Origin: Choristocarpus tenellus KU-1152
Lineage: Eukaryota > Phaeophyceae
DNA length: 46,215 nt
Direction: 5' to 3'
Assembly: GCA_964200185.2 (NCBI GenBank)
Contig: CAXNAD020000021.1
Coordinates: forward strand, 1-46,215
Position numbers and translations under genes: made by a program. This document shows, piece after piece, positions 1-13,700 of this stretch. Positions within the stretch are counted from its first letter, which is position 1, and the number at the start of each line of letters is the position of its first letter. Under the pieces are notes generated by a model. It was not told the origin of the DNA. It did not search any database and saw nothing but the letters and a program-made list of their open reading frames with translations.

Positions 1-74
1 AAGAACCCAAGGGAAGCCAAGTCCCAAATGGACAAACAGGGCAAAACTCGTACCCTCTAAGATACTTTCACTCT
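1..74 (+). mobile_element. Inverted-repeat element, copy A (right end only)
   Basis: This is the right terminal part of the family described under the copy at 7365-7625. It has the conserved block GGGAAGCCAAG..CCAAATGGACAAA followed by the terminus ACCCTCTAAGATACTTTCACTC. The rest lies left of the window. Confidence 0.8.
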
Positions 75-167
75 TCACTCACAATACGAAGTATCACATT
101 TGACGATTGTAATGAAATCATTAGTGCAACTTGCACCAAGTTGAACTACCCACCCTCCCTTGCCCAC

Positions 168-3100
168 CTTGAGAGGTTGAGGTCAGTGAGCAAAGGACAA
201 CCCTTGGCGATTGCATGCATTCCTTCCACCGTTATTCCAGGACAACTGCTCATTGAAAGGTGTTTAAGTTTTGGCAGGTTTTCCCCAATAGCTCTTAGAG
301 ATGTCTTGGCAAGCTGGAAGCACCCATCAACAATGAGGGTACTCAAGTCTTGGCAGCCTTGAGTTAGGGCCTGCAGAAGAGATAAGAGAATTTGAGATGG
401 AAATTACCATTGGTATCAGATAATGATCACAGAAAAACATTGGGTTGACATGGGGTTATGTAGGCACACCTCACCACCACTGCTATCCACATAGAGTATT
501 GTCACCACTTGAAAATGTGACACTTATCCCTGCATGTTACTGTGGGGACTGACCTTCCAGGTCTCGTTATTCAATGACTTTTAGGTCACGAAAAACGGAA
601 ACATTGAGGCTTTGAAGAAATGAAATTTATTTTGGTCACACAGGCTCAATGTTTCTTTAAATCTCTACATAGACTATCATTTTCCCATCCACCTCTTCAT
701 CAATGTCTTCCCTCTCTTCTTCATCACTCTCTTCTACATCTTCAATCCCTAATACTCAAATGATGTCATCGTCAGTCCTAGGAGAAGAAGTGGAGCTCTC
801 CTCCCCCAGCTCACTCTGTCCATCCTCTCGAGCTGTCTTCAGCTTGAACTTCCTCTCGTCTGGGCACATTTGGCAGCTTCACTCAAGGCTAGTGACTCAG
901 TCTTCTTCTTCTTCCCCTTTCATGCATTGAACCCCTTGCCCACATTCAGTCTGAGTTTGAGCTCCAATTGTGATCCTCTTGTGTGTGTGTGATGAATGAC
1001 TCTGAACTGCACGAATCTGAGACCATGGGCCCCTCACTTCACACTGTTCTCAGCTACCACATCGAAGAATCTATAGCTTCAATGAAGGAAATAAGGTCAA
1101 GAATATTTCATGCACGATCCGTCAACTCTATCACAAATAGTGTAACTTTCAAGCACCACAGTGCAACTGCTAGGACTCCCTTCCAGACTAAATGAACTCA
1201 TGTGGAACGACAGGATCTTGCTCTTTCTAATGCTCCACTCAGTGTCAATAAGTCGTGAGGGTTTCACTAGTGATACAACAAGAAGTGATAAAAACTGAAT
1301 ATGGGCATCTACGAAGAGTGGTCCAAAATCCGAGTTTTCATTCCAACCTAGTTGTTCCTTGCGAATGTTACACAATACCCTTCATTTGTGAGACTTGCAT
1401 TGCACACTTGTCCAGTACTATATTTTTCCTCAACTCTCAGGGCATAGCTTATGCTTCTCCACTTGTGCATAATCTCAACACTTTCCTTTCACTACAAGAA
1501 AAATACAACTTGTGCACCTTCACCTCAATCCACGTTTCAATATATCATTGAGAAGAACGTGACAGTTCAAAGTAATGTGAATTTCTCCATGTAACTGCCA
1601 GTCACAATGTGTCTTCAGGGAGGAGGTGGAATATTCAGTGATATTGCTTGGGTCAGAGAACGCCTATCACACCTTAGGGCATGAAAACAGCGATCATTTC
1701 CTGGAATAATATGATTATTGCTTTGAGTGAGTATGCTCAGATCTGCGACCAAGGAGGTTGCATCTTCTTTATGTATTTCTTATATTGTCCAGGTGCTTAT
1801 AGGGTGGCCTAGGCATATCATATTCCCCTCATAGTTGTACAATTTAAACTGCTGTGCATCAAAAATTCTGCAGTTGCTTGTTTTGTGTGATACTAGGGAT
1901 TTACATAGTGGTACCTAAATAGCAGCATATGAGCGAGAATATAGTCAAAATAATAATCGATTTGCCAACCCTAAGGGAATGTATAGGCTATCTCTTCAAT
2001 ATATGGTCGAGATGTCCACCCAAATTTAATCTATGTCATCCTAAAGGGAATGGAGGCACAGTCTCCAAGATATAGGATCAATCCTTTATGGATACATAAT
2101 CTTGTCAGGTCCTCCCCCCTTTTGTCCCAGAGTTTCATCTCCAATGAATATCTCACCAATACCTAGACTTTGTTTGTACGCTTTCAAGGCTTGAACAAAA
2201 ATAGAACCCGTGGGGATATCAGGGAGTACCATCGGAGGATAATGGTGGGAAGATAATGACAGTCTACATTGTACAAAGGGGTAATGATCATTGAGGTGTA
2301 CATTCTCTAATATAGCAATGTAAGGGGTAGAACGTCATTTCAATTGATGGCTCATGTGTCACAGCGCTTCCACACTCCCTATAGCATGCACTGACCTGAA
2401 TACCCGTCTCAGCAAATCCCCTCTTCAGTCCATCGGACAGCATGATAAAGCCACTCATGTCTAGCGTCTCAAGTGAGGAACATCCACTTCCAAGGTGTCC
2501 AACTCCTGTGTCTGTCACTAATTTGAGCCCCTTGAGACCCAGGTGTTTCAAATTATGGCAGTTCTCTGCCAGACATATCACGCCAGCATTGGTCACCTGA
2601 TGCAGAGCATGAAGGTGAATACTAAGACAGACTTCCTCTACTGTAAACAATACATGGGGAATAGTGCCACAATGCAGCCCTGGATTCACCACTCCTGCCA
2701 TAATAAGTTATCTTCAAGAACGATAACAACTTACTAAGTGTTTTTCCCATGGCAGACACAAATTGGGAGTGATTCGTTATATTGGTGAGTTGCAGGTTGG
2801 CAGAAACTCACCAGATTGAGTCCCAGGTTTGAAGGTTGAAGAATGAAGGGTTAAGGACGAGAAGTGAGGGGCTTCAATGATTCAATATGCTGGTGGATTT
2901 CAGATCCCAACTAGTACAGCAAACTTGAGGTCATAGGAAGAGGACACTCCAAGGAGGTTCCACAATCATCCCCCTGGTAGACTGAGATGGATTTGGACTA
3001 TTTGATGTATGAGCAATTTTTCCTGCATCTTTGTCCATGACAGTCTCAGTCAGGACTTCCGATTTCTCAAACATTCTACCACGCAGTCAAGTCCACCCCA

Positions 3101-4789
3101 TTGCTATTTCTTACAAGGTATGACGGGAAGATGTTCATAATGCCCGACTTTGCCCCTTTCAAAAGGATCTCCTCGAATGCATTGTCTTTATGTCAATAAT
3201 AGTTGCAGAATATGGGTTGCTTTACTTCCAACCATGTTGATGGTAGAACCCAAACTGTTCCTCCTTGTATGAAGAGTTTTGACTTGTCGAGGTAGGACTT
3301 CCTTACATCAATCATGTTCAGGGTATAACCCAAAATGTTGCACAGTCCGGTTGGTGTGAAGAAAAATAACTCTTTCTTGAACAAGTGACAATCAGTAAGT
3401 GTTCACCATACTAGAAATATGTTCATTATATCACCATGGTTACCTTGTCACAGCCGGTAATGTCTAGGTAGGATAGTGCAGGACAACCCAGGCTCATCCA
3501 GCTAAGGCCTACGTCGTTTACACCGTCACAGCCAGAAATGTCCAGCCACTGTAGCAAGGGGCATCGTTCTCCAAGTGCCTTGAACAGAGAGAGGAATCAA
3601 CATCAAAAGAAAGGAACATCTGTAGAAGATATATTTGACTCCGTCAAGATTTTTTCTGTTACCACTGCTTGCTGAAGGTAGTTTTAGTATTGTGTGTTCT
3701 TGATTATGTGTGCAATTTGAGCATCATTGTGGAAAAGAAATGCTATCTCCAAATGATCAGTGGTCCACCATGCAAACTTAAGAAGGATAATGAAAATATA
3801 TTGTGCTCGGTATAGTATTGCCTTAATGTGTTTGAGGAGGCATAGTAACAAAGTATGCGACAATGCACTATTGCACAAGGGACAAGAACTGCCTGCCAAT
3901 TCAGCTTACACACGTTAGCTTCCTCTACTTATTCTATGCTCCATTTCCGAGTACTGTAACATGTACTAATATTCTTCATTGTCTGTGCTCATGAGGATTT
4001 CTGACATGATGTTATTGTGAAAAAATGAATCGTGCAGAGTGATAGAAATTAAAATCTGGGCTAACCCTAACTGTTATTTCCACCTCCTAAATCATGCTCC
4101 ACCACCTCCCCTACAGTACCCATAGTCCCAGGTTCAATAAGACATACTGCAGAATGTCCAAGTCGCATATTGGGTGGAATGTGATGACAAGAAGGTGGCG
4201 CTGTCAAGTCTTTGAGGTGACCTAGAAAACAGTGGCACATGGAATTCTTACTCACCAATAGTGTTACTTCTCCAATTTTGAATGGAAGCTCCGACCGAGA
4301 GAGGTCCAACCATTGGAGACAAGTGCAATTTCTTGCCAGCTCCAGCATGCCTGCATCAGAAACCTGCAATGTGGAACTGTGAAGCCTTACGGAGGAGAAG
4401 AATTGGAACTCTACCCTTAGAAACTCTTGGATATTGGTAACTAGACTGTATAAGACTAATTCCACGTGTAGGCTGTACCTGCTTCAAGGAGGAACTGAGA
4501 CAAGTACGAAGTGCCACATCACAGAGTGACTCAATCCACTGTGAAAAGCTATGAAAGCAATCCTAGTTGCAAAATAGTAGGCTGGATGCAGTCAAGTAAT
4601 TCTACCAGCACAGTGTACTGTATTCACTCTGACCTGCTTGCAGTTCTTTAAGTTGAGCTTGGATAGCCCCTTGCATCCATCAGCAAGTTCCTTCAACTGA
4701 TCGTCTCCCAGTTTGGGACAGTTGGGAAGCATTACCACCTCTAGCAATGGACATCCACGAAATATTCTGGTCAATACCCAGTGTCCAAC
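168..4789 (-). other. 3' exon block of the LRR gene (LRR solenoid)
   Basis: Five exons, each carrying one to three LRRs. 4634-4789 begins VGHWVLTRIFRGCPLL, 4256-4363 begins VSDAGMLELARNC, 3444-3578 begins ALGERCPLLQWLD, 2396-2596 begins VTNAGVICLAENC, and 168-370 begins ALTQGCQDLSTL. All start and end in phase 0 except the end of the last, so the solenoid could grow or shrink by exon duplication without a frame change. Donors include GTCAGA, GTGAGT, GTAACC, GTCAGT and GTGGGC. The conserved Cys of the LRR_CC consensus is present in most repeats. The 4256-4363 exon is the most irregular, ending SELPFKIGEVTLL. Confidence 0.85.
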
Positions 4790-7700
4790 CTGCTGACATA
4801 GTTAAGAGCTGAATGTAAAAGTTGGGCAGCAAATTAATGCGTACTATATTGTGTACTTCTTTTCTCAACTCCCTTTTTCAGGATACAAGTGATAGGAATG
4901 CAATCTCAGTTTGTGTCTTCGAATTATGCTAGATCCATATGCATAAGTTCTATCACAACAAATTACTGGTATAAAACAAAAGTACACTGCCTGATATTGG
5001 CAATGAATCAGAAAAGATGCAAGAGAATCAAATTGAGATCTGGTGTTTATATCATTATTGCAAAAAGAAGGTAACGTTACTGCCCATTCAAGGTTTACTA
5101 CTAATCAATTTTGTGCAAGGACATATCACCGACCTAAGGGATGATCAAGAAAGTCAGTACAATGTAATACCTCTAGGGAGAACAAAAATGGACCACATTG
5201 AGGTTTTGCCTGTTGTCTCAATATGTCTAATCAAAATAGACTATGGGACATACAACTTCCTGGACATTCTTATGCTGCATAGTACACTGATAGCTTTGAT
5301 ATGGATAGAGTAATGGCATCTTGTATTATGCAACATAGAACCTGCTACCTAGAAAAATTAGGATTGAAACATTTTTCTGCTCCCCACTTTCAAGGGGGAA
5401 CACATAAATTTGAAATATAACCAACTAGAATATGCCTCGTTTCCATTGACTGCTTTGAGACTGTGGGAGTGGGTTCGGAGTGGCCTTGAACCCTCGAGTA
5501 ATAGAGGATTTTTTAGGTGGAACTGTGCTAGAACAAAATGTGGAGAAGGTAGGCAAGGAATGGTGCCCAGCTTGATGGAGAAATAGCGCTGTGGTCCTGA
5601 GTATGATCCTGAATGATTGCATGAAGATGCCAAGGACAGGATTGACGCAAATTTTCTTAATTGTAATTGTAGTAAGATAATGTAAAGGGAGCAGTTACTT
5701 GTTTACGTTGATAGCATTCTTTTAAGTGCTCAATACCTCAGGGCAGGCGAGTGGAGATTTGGGAGATATTCACATGGCATGAGAGATGGAGGGCTTGCCA
5801 AGCGTATATGATGACAGCTAGGCTGCAGAGGTGGCAACAACAGATAAGGGACAGAATCTAGTTCATCTTCCAACCCAGAAAACACACGTTGTATGAAAAG
5901 ATCAACATGTTTATTTCTATAGCTTGGAGAAATGCTTTCTGGCGTGGACTGCTTTGGGGAACTAAAAGGACACATTGCTGGTAGAGGAACACATCAAAGT
6001 TGATCAAAGAAAATTTGGCACTATGGCCTTTGATATGTAAAAGATATCCAAGGCCAGCATGCCTATAGGGTGAACTGGTGTCTAGCACTTCTGAAGTAGC
6101 ATAGGGGGTGGTTAAATATTTTGACACTCATTCGAAGATCTATGGGAATTTGTGCTTCTACCATGCATGAAACATCATGGGAGAGCACACAAGTCCTGCA
6201 AGTCCATCTCACTGTTGTTTGTTCCTGGAGAGCAACAACCCTGCTAAGAAATCGTGCTCATCAAGCTGGTCTCGCCTAGAGGGATGAGGTTGTGAAATTG
6301 GATGAGGAGGAGATTTTGCACGCTCTGCACAACTGTTTACGGGAACAGAATATACTCATCAAATGCGGAGCTCTGGTGGCTAGGTAGTAGGACAAAATAA
6401 GGTACCGATTGGTTGTTGTTACTTTGGAGATCCTTATCCCAATCTCTCCCTTCCTATGCCCTAATATGGTCTTCCCTTCCTCAGATTGTTGCTGTAAGTG
6501 TGAAAAAATAGGACACACCTGACCCAGGATTGCAATAGTGGGTAGCGCTGATTCCTTGAATGAGCAGTCAAGTAATTGCTATGCAAATAGAAAGTTCAGG
6601 ATGGACCACGTGGCAGCGATAGTGATAGCGGAGGAGGCAAAAGGCGAAATGGCAGAGTAAATGTTTTTGAAGGAGTAGCTGATAAGCAGAACTTCAAATG
6701 ATAGAACCTTGGTATGTTCACTGCTCCTGATAGAGGGTAGAAAATATCTAAATATTGGAGAGGATTGATTCTTCTAGAGCACGTGTACAACGCATAATGG
6801 TAACAACGTCAATTTTTTTCTGACTGAAAGCCTGCGTCAGTGACACCAAAACTGGAGAAGTTGTGGGGGACGGAAATGAACTCAAGTTTGTTGCATATAG
6901 GGAAACCATAGAAAAACATAGGGGAGCTATTGCTCAAAAAAATTGTTTGGATTAAGGCTTCTTTTTTCCTGCAATCGAAACACTGCATTTTGTGTAGAAA
7001 GTGCAGATGGGAGCTCCATCCTTTACAATTTACTTCTCATTACCTCCACCTGAGTAGGAACCGAGAATCCCAACGTTTCTCCACAAATCAAGGGACAAAA
7101 TTGTTTGGTGGCACGTGCATTGGTAACGAGAGAAGAATTTATCTTAACCACTCTCTAAGGCATTCCTGCTTTGAAGCTTTCAAGAGTGGTTGGTAGAACC
7201 ATGTCTTATTCAAATCAGTAGTGTGTAAGAGTTGTCCCTGCCAACTACTTCACGAAGACCAACCCCGCCCCACCCCCCAGGATCAACAGGGATGCTACGA
7301 CATAACGTTTTGCTGTTCTTTGGGAAAAAGAGAAGTCGGCCTGGTCCGGTGTGTTGTTTGTTATAGAGTCAAAGTATCTTAGGGGGTAGAGCCGTTTCCG
7401 TTTGGGGGCCAAAATCCAATGTTGCGATTTTGATGGAATTTTGACTATCATATTTGTTAGGGAATGTCAACATCCTTGTTCCGGACACACAATTTCATAA
7501 CAGACACATATTACCTACTCCGAAACATTTTGGAGTAGGAAAATGTCATAAAAGAAAAACATGGGAAGCCAAGCCCCAAATGGACAAAGATGAAAAAACT
7601 CGTACCCTCCAAGATACTTTCACTGGTAGTGATGTCAATCCTGTCGGGTGAACAGGCGATCGATTGTTTGTTGATTGAAGGGGGTGAAACAACCGGATAC

Positions 7701-10700
7701 CTCTTTCCCGCTGAAAATAGGTCACCTGTTGCTGCCCCCCTTCCCTTGTGGGTACATGGTGACATACAGCCTGCTCTGAATATAGACCTATACCGAATGC
7801 ACCTTCAACTGCGGCATCAGGGGGAGTCTCTGGCTTCCAAGTACACCCGAGATCAAAGTATCACCTTCACTAGGGAGTGTAGGACATGATACAAGGGGTG
7901 ACCATCAGCATGACATATTGAAAAGCACATAAGGTCAACGACATTCCTGAGTCAGGTTTGTATAGACATTTGTGGGTTATAACACTTTGCCTACAGCCAT
8001 AATTATTGGTACCCCCACATGATGCCCCCACATGATGCTGATGGTTTGTGAACAGTCAAAGATGATGTAGATCAGAGTCTGTCACTTCAAGGGATATTTT
8101 CTTGTGGTGTGGCAGATTTGGACAGCCTGTGCAATTAGTGTGTATTTCTTGATGAGGGGTTGTGATTCAAAGTATAGAATTCTCAAGGACTTTAGACAAG
8201 CATCAGATCCGGCACCAGTGCACTGTGTCGGGTAGTTTGCAGCTGAATGGGGAGGTGAAAAGAGCGCTTGTACGGATGAATGATGAGGAGCCGGTAACAA
8301 TGACTGAAGCTTGGGGGATAGACTTTCTTGGCTGACAGCACGGCAACCTCTGACCATACCAATTCCCCCACACTTCCACCAACCCCAACTGGTGTTGCTC
8401 CCTAAGAGATGTCCTTATCTGCCTGTGGTTGTTCTCATCCGTTCCAACAGCTTTGGGTGCTAGGGGGCACATTTATTTGGAAAGAGGGTTAATAGCTAGG
8501 CTCCAGTAGCCAAACCTTTCTTGGTACTAGCTTGAAGAGGGGATGTTATCCATCTATTTTGCAGCCCAAATTCTTGTTCTGGAATACGAGAGAATGGTTG
8601 AAAGGAGAGATAATATTGGGATCTTTATTTTTCCACTGCGTCGCCCACGGTTGGGGATCACAAAGCAGATCCAACGAACTAGATTTTTTTCTGGGAGCAA
8701 GGAAACTGATGTTGGAGTATGCAAGTTTGGGTCTGGGCAGGGAAGCTACATATTGTGCAAAGGAGGTGGATTGGTTCTATCACCCGTGACCCATAGTATC
8801 TTAGATGAGGGGGTGTTTAGCCCAGGTTGTCCCTTCGAGACTTGATGGTGTGTTGGAAGATACCTCAGTTGATGCCTGTTTTGCAAGTGATTTCCTTCGG
8901 ATTTGGTTCAGGCAGGGGATGGAAAAGGAAGGCCTGTTTAGATAAAGGAATTGCCCTTACATCTGAAAGGTTCACTCGTATGACATGGAAATCACTACAG
9001 GTTCAGGCAGGGGATGGAAAAGGAAGGCATATTTAGATAAAGGAATTGCCCTTACATCTTGAAGGTTCACTCGTACGACATGGAAATCACTACAGGTTCA
9101 CACGGGCCCCAAATGGACACCTGACCTCCCCTCTAGGACACTATGGGTCCGTGCAGCAGAGGGAGTAAGCTGTGATGGAGGGGGGTGATAACACCATAGA
9201 GGGTGGTTGCGTTCCAAACCTACACAGCAGCAGTTTCCACAGTAGCCCATTCCTCTTGTTTCCAAATATGAAGCAGTCAGAAATAGCACAGGAAGTTTTG
9301 TGGGGACTGAATATACAGAACTGTGTTACAACAGTCCATGCTAATCCACTGCCCTCTTTTTGCAAATGAGAAGTCCCCAGGATATTTCTTGGTAAAAAAA
9401 GAGTAGGGATACCAGCTAGGTTGATTTCTACATAACCTGCTTTACCGGGGATAGAGCAGCATCAAGAATTGCCAAGTGCAGCTGCTTTGTACTAGAAAGA
9501 AGGGAACATGGATGGCATCTTTGGTTCAACTGCATGATCGTGCCGGCAATGTCAGTAGTGGGAAGGAATGGCAAGCTTCCTAGGGCTAACATCCAAAGAG
9601 GAAATATGCTGGGCTTTGTAAGACGCCTTTCCATGGTGCACCCAACCCTTGCGCACCTTAATATCTTCACTCATCATTTTCATTGCCTTACCCCCTCTTC
9701 CTCTCCTCAGTTGATATGTCAACACTCCATTTGCCTTATCCGCACACGTTGGTCTGGATTGTGTCTCTTGTCTTGGCCTCAGTTCTTGGCCCAATATCCC
9801 TACCTGCTACCCTGAGACCTTCTTCCCATCACTTCTCCCCCATCATTCTATCTTGCACTTAAGGGTACAATCCAACACCATACACACCCTCTTTCCATTC
9901 GCATCAAGTGACCACATCTCTGTTTGTCATTCCACATTTCCATCTCTGCTCCATCAGTGCGCATGTGCGCGCACATCATCTACCTTCCAGCCTTCTTTGC
10001 CCTGCTGCCTAGAGCCACTCCCCCCCATGAGAGAAGAGTTGCCATCGCCTATGCTTGATCACTCTACCCCAACTCCGATATCCGCCTCATGAAGTTACCC
10101 ACACCTACCTGGTCCTCAACTACCAATGACCTTGTCCTCTAACACTCAAGCTTACCAACCATTTTTCAGCTACTACAGCCGCAGAATTCCACTACCTGAC
10201 CACCAGCAAGCCCCCCCCCCGCACGCCTCAACACATTCTGCACTGAAATTTTGACTGTGGCATTCCCCCCCACCACTAAAATCACTCTGAATCTTGAGTC
10301 GAAGTATCTTAGAGGGTAGAGCTGCGTCCATTTGGGAGTCAAATCCAATGTTATGATTTTGATGTAATTCTGGCTATTGTGTTGTTAGGAATTGTCAATA
10401 TCCTTGTTCCGGACCCACCTTTTCATAATGTCTACATTTTACCTACTCCGAAACATTTCAGGCTAGTAAAATGTCACAAAAACGGGTGGGAAGCCAAGCC
10501 CCAAAAGGACAAACAGGGCAAAACTCGTACCCTCTAGGATACTTTCACTCTCTTCCCGATTGTGATTCACAGTAGGACATTGTTCCTTTCCTGCATATCA
10601 CCAGTCTGCTTAACATTGCCCCCCTCATCATGCCTCCTCATCCCAGGAGAGACATACCAACACCTACTCTTAGATTTACTTATCACAGTATATTCTTCGG

Positions 10701-13700
10701 AGTGTTTTGACATTACGACCTTCTATACTGTGCCTAATTTCTTTCCTCCTGGCCAAGTAGGTGTGATGAATATGCGCATTACTAGCTCTCTAGCTTAGGA
10801 ATTTAATTGGACAGTGAAGAGCTTGGAGATATCTACTCCAAATGGGGCTCCGCACCCAATAGCACACCATGTGTATCCAGGCAAGACAAGGACCACACCC
10901 TTCATACGAGTGAAAGTATCTTGGAGGGTACGAGTTTTGCCCTATTTGTCCATTTGGGGCTTGGCTTCCCATGGGTTATTGTATGACATTTTCCTAGTCC
11001 ATAATATTTCGGGGTAGGTAAAATATATATGTTATGAAAAGGTGTGTCCGGAACAAGGATATTGACTCTCCCTAACAAACACGATAGCCAAAAATACATC
11101 AAAATCGCAACATTGGAATTTGGCCCCCAAATGGTCGCAGCTCTACCCTCTAAGATACTTTAGCCCATACCTCTCACAGGCGCCAGTGAGGGGTTAGTTC
11201 ATACCAGCATTGAACTGCTTGCCGGAAACCCCACCAGGTCTCCCACTCCTCCCTCAAAAAAACTCTCACCTCAATCCTGGCTGAGTGGTGACCATCTCCT
11301 GTCCTTCTTCCTACTACGATCTCTCCCCCCATACTCAAGTCGGCCACAGCTCCTACTCAAAACTCTATACTCCCCTCACACCGTGTATTTCCAACCAGAG
11401 CCCTTCACTCAACCAACCAACAATCAACATTTTATTGCTGATCGACCACACTTGGACCCACACCTATCACTAACCCCCAGACTAAACCCCTCCTGGTACC
11501 ACTGCCAACAATTCAATAACCGTACACCCGCTACCACCCCATGCCCTGGAGATTTCCCTGGGCGGCATCAGAGGAGTCCATGAGACAGCAACATCTTCTT
11601 CCTGGGGTGGCATGCACACCTTCCCTAGGGATTGCTTTAATGTGCACCAACAACTACCCTACCTCAGGTCCTGGTGGCTTCACCACCTACATCCCCTATG
11701 TCGTCATTGAACATTAATGACCGCGGTGCTCCCCTCAATGTTCTTGCTAACATCTGGAGAAGTAGGCACACATTCCCGGTCTCCATGGTCTTTATAGTCC
11801 ACACCACATCCTGACTCCCCACTGTGGGGTATTAGCGACCCCCAATATGGCACTATCCTTTTATTGAGGTAGCACGTGACTTGGGGTTCTGCACTGACAA
11901 GTGTCCACACTTAGAGCAGCGTAACTCTGAGCCAAGGGCCAAATAGAAGCAGTGGTGTCAGCAAAATATTTCATGCCTGCTGAACATGGTTTGCTTTTCC
12001 CCCTTTCACACCCTGCTGACCAACCTCCCTTATGATCTGACACCTGCAAAGGAATCTTGCTCTCTGATTCTCTAGTCCACCACAGGAGCAAGAGTGGGCA
12101 AGAGGCCCACCTTACGGACAACCATACCGTTGCTGCAGCCTGTGTGACAAGTCTCATCCTAAAAATTTCGACTCAAGGTCAGTTGGTTTATGGAGGTGGA
12201 GGAGGCACTGTTGATCCGCTGACTTGTCACTGAATCCAGGACTCAAGACATCAAAGATCTTGCTCTCAGACTGAAGGACACTTCACCCAAGTCTCATGTG
12301 GTCATTGTCGTGTTCCGTGCGTCCTCTCGCCTGTAGGTATCTTCTATTCACAATCTCAATACTACTGCTGAGAGAGAAATATTTTCAATTTTCAACTGAT
12401 CTCTTGACTTGGTTAGTATAACACTTTAAGAATTTCTAGGTCAAAAGTATTAGGCGTTCCAGAGCACAGGTAGAGACATCTCTGGATGAGATAGCGACTA
12501 ATGAAGTGTGCAATACTTGGCAAGGAGGTTTGGGAGGGCTGTTAGCCACGCCTGCAACAGATTTTGTGAGCCACATTAGAAGTATGCATGTCAGGATATG
12601 CCATGCATCATTAGGTGGAGGTCAGACTCTGGATCAGATGGGGTCTGACAGACTCCTGGGAGTATTTTCTCATTTCTAGATCGCATAAACTGTGCTAGAG
12701 TGGAAGGAGTCAAAGTGAACAAGAGGTACCCATTTTATTGACCTTTTGGCACCCTAAGCTAGTTGTTCAATCTCTTGCAATTCACTCATATTTCTATGTA
12801 TGAAGTTCTAAGTGTGACTTGAGAGGGATGATTTCTCCAATGTTTTTGGAAACTTTTGATACAATTCTGCAAATATTTACCGGCATCCTCAAGATGGAAC
12901 TCTGGGTATCCCGCATTTACTATGACTCAAGGACAGCTGAATAATCTGGTTCTTCATGCAGGAAACATTATATCAACTGTTCTTTTGGAGACCATCTTTC
13001 TTAGGCAACACACTTGTTGTTGCATTCAACTCTTTCTGTATTAGCTTTGAGTCGAAGTTAACGAGAGGTACACAAAGTTGTATTTTTGTGATGCCGGCAA
13101 GATTGCACAAAATTCAGGATTTTTTACAAATGCATATAGCATATTTTCCAAATCGTGTCAACTTTTTTTTTCAAGCAATAGAGAAAGTAACCTTCTCAAG
13201 TCAAACTTCAGACTTCATCTATAGATATATGAGTGAATTATAAAGATTGAACAACTGACTTATAATGAATGCGTAACACCCCAAAAAATGGGTGCCGCTC
13301 ATTTTCTGTACTTATTGATAGGAATACAATAGGACTGTCTATCATAGCAGATGGTTTATCTAGACATTAAGTTAGGAGAGAGGCAGTACTTGATTCTCAG
13401 TTGAAAGTGTGACAACAGGATGGGAATGTCACATTTCTAGACTGAGCCACCATTCATTGATGAGGCCTCAGCCTACTCTAAAGTGTAAATATCTGTATCC
13501 AAGACTCAAGTACTCTAGATTGAGCTCTGGGATCCACAATTGTCTTTTTGGGAAGAAATTCAATTTTTCAAAACTCTTCACTGCTCTTGAGAACCCACTC
13601 TTCAAACTGCATGAGTGATTAGTGCTATACCACATTGAATACATCGAATTCCTACCTCCCGATTTAGATAAAGATGATCTGGCACTTGGTGTACAAAACA

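Noticed and set aside
8543-8845. Plus-strand open frame of 100 codons in the 9-kb intron
   Set aside because: No domain, overlaps another open frame of similar length, and sits in repeat-rich intron DNA.
12180-12345. Plus-strand segment reading TQDIKDLALRLKDTSPKSHV, coding-like in composition
   Set aside because: Short, bounded by stops, no splice sites in phase and no recognised family.
13300-13380. Plus-strand ADGLSRH-like string recalling the end of a retroelement RNase H region
   Set aside because: Only a few residues match and no other retroelement motifs surround it.
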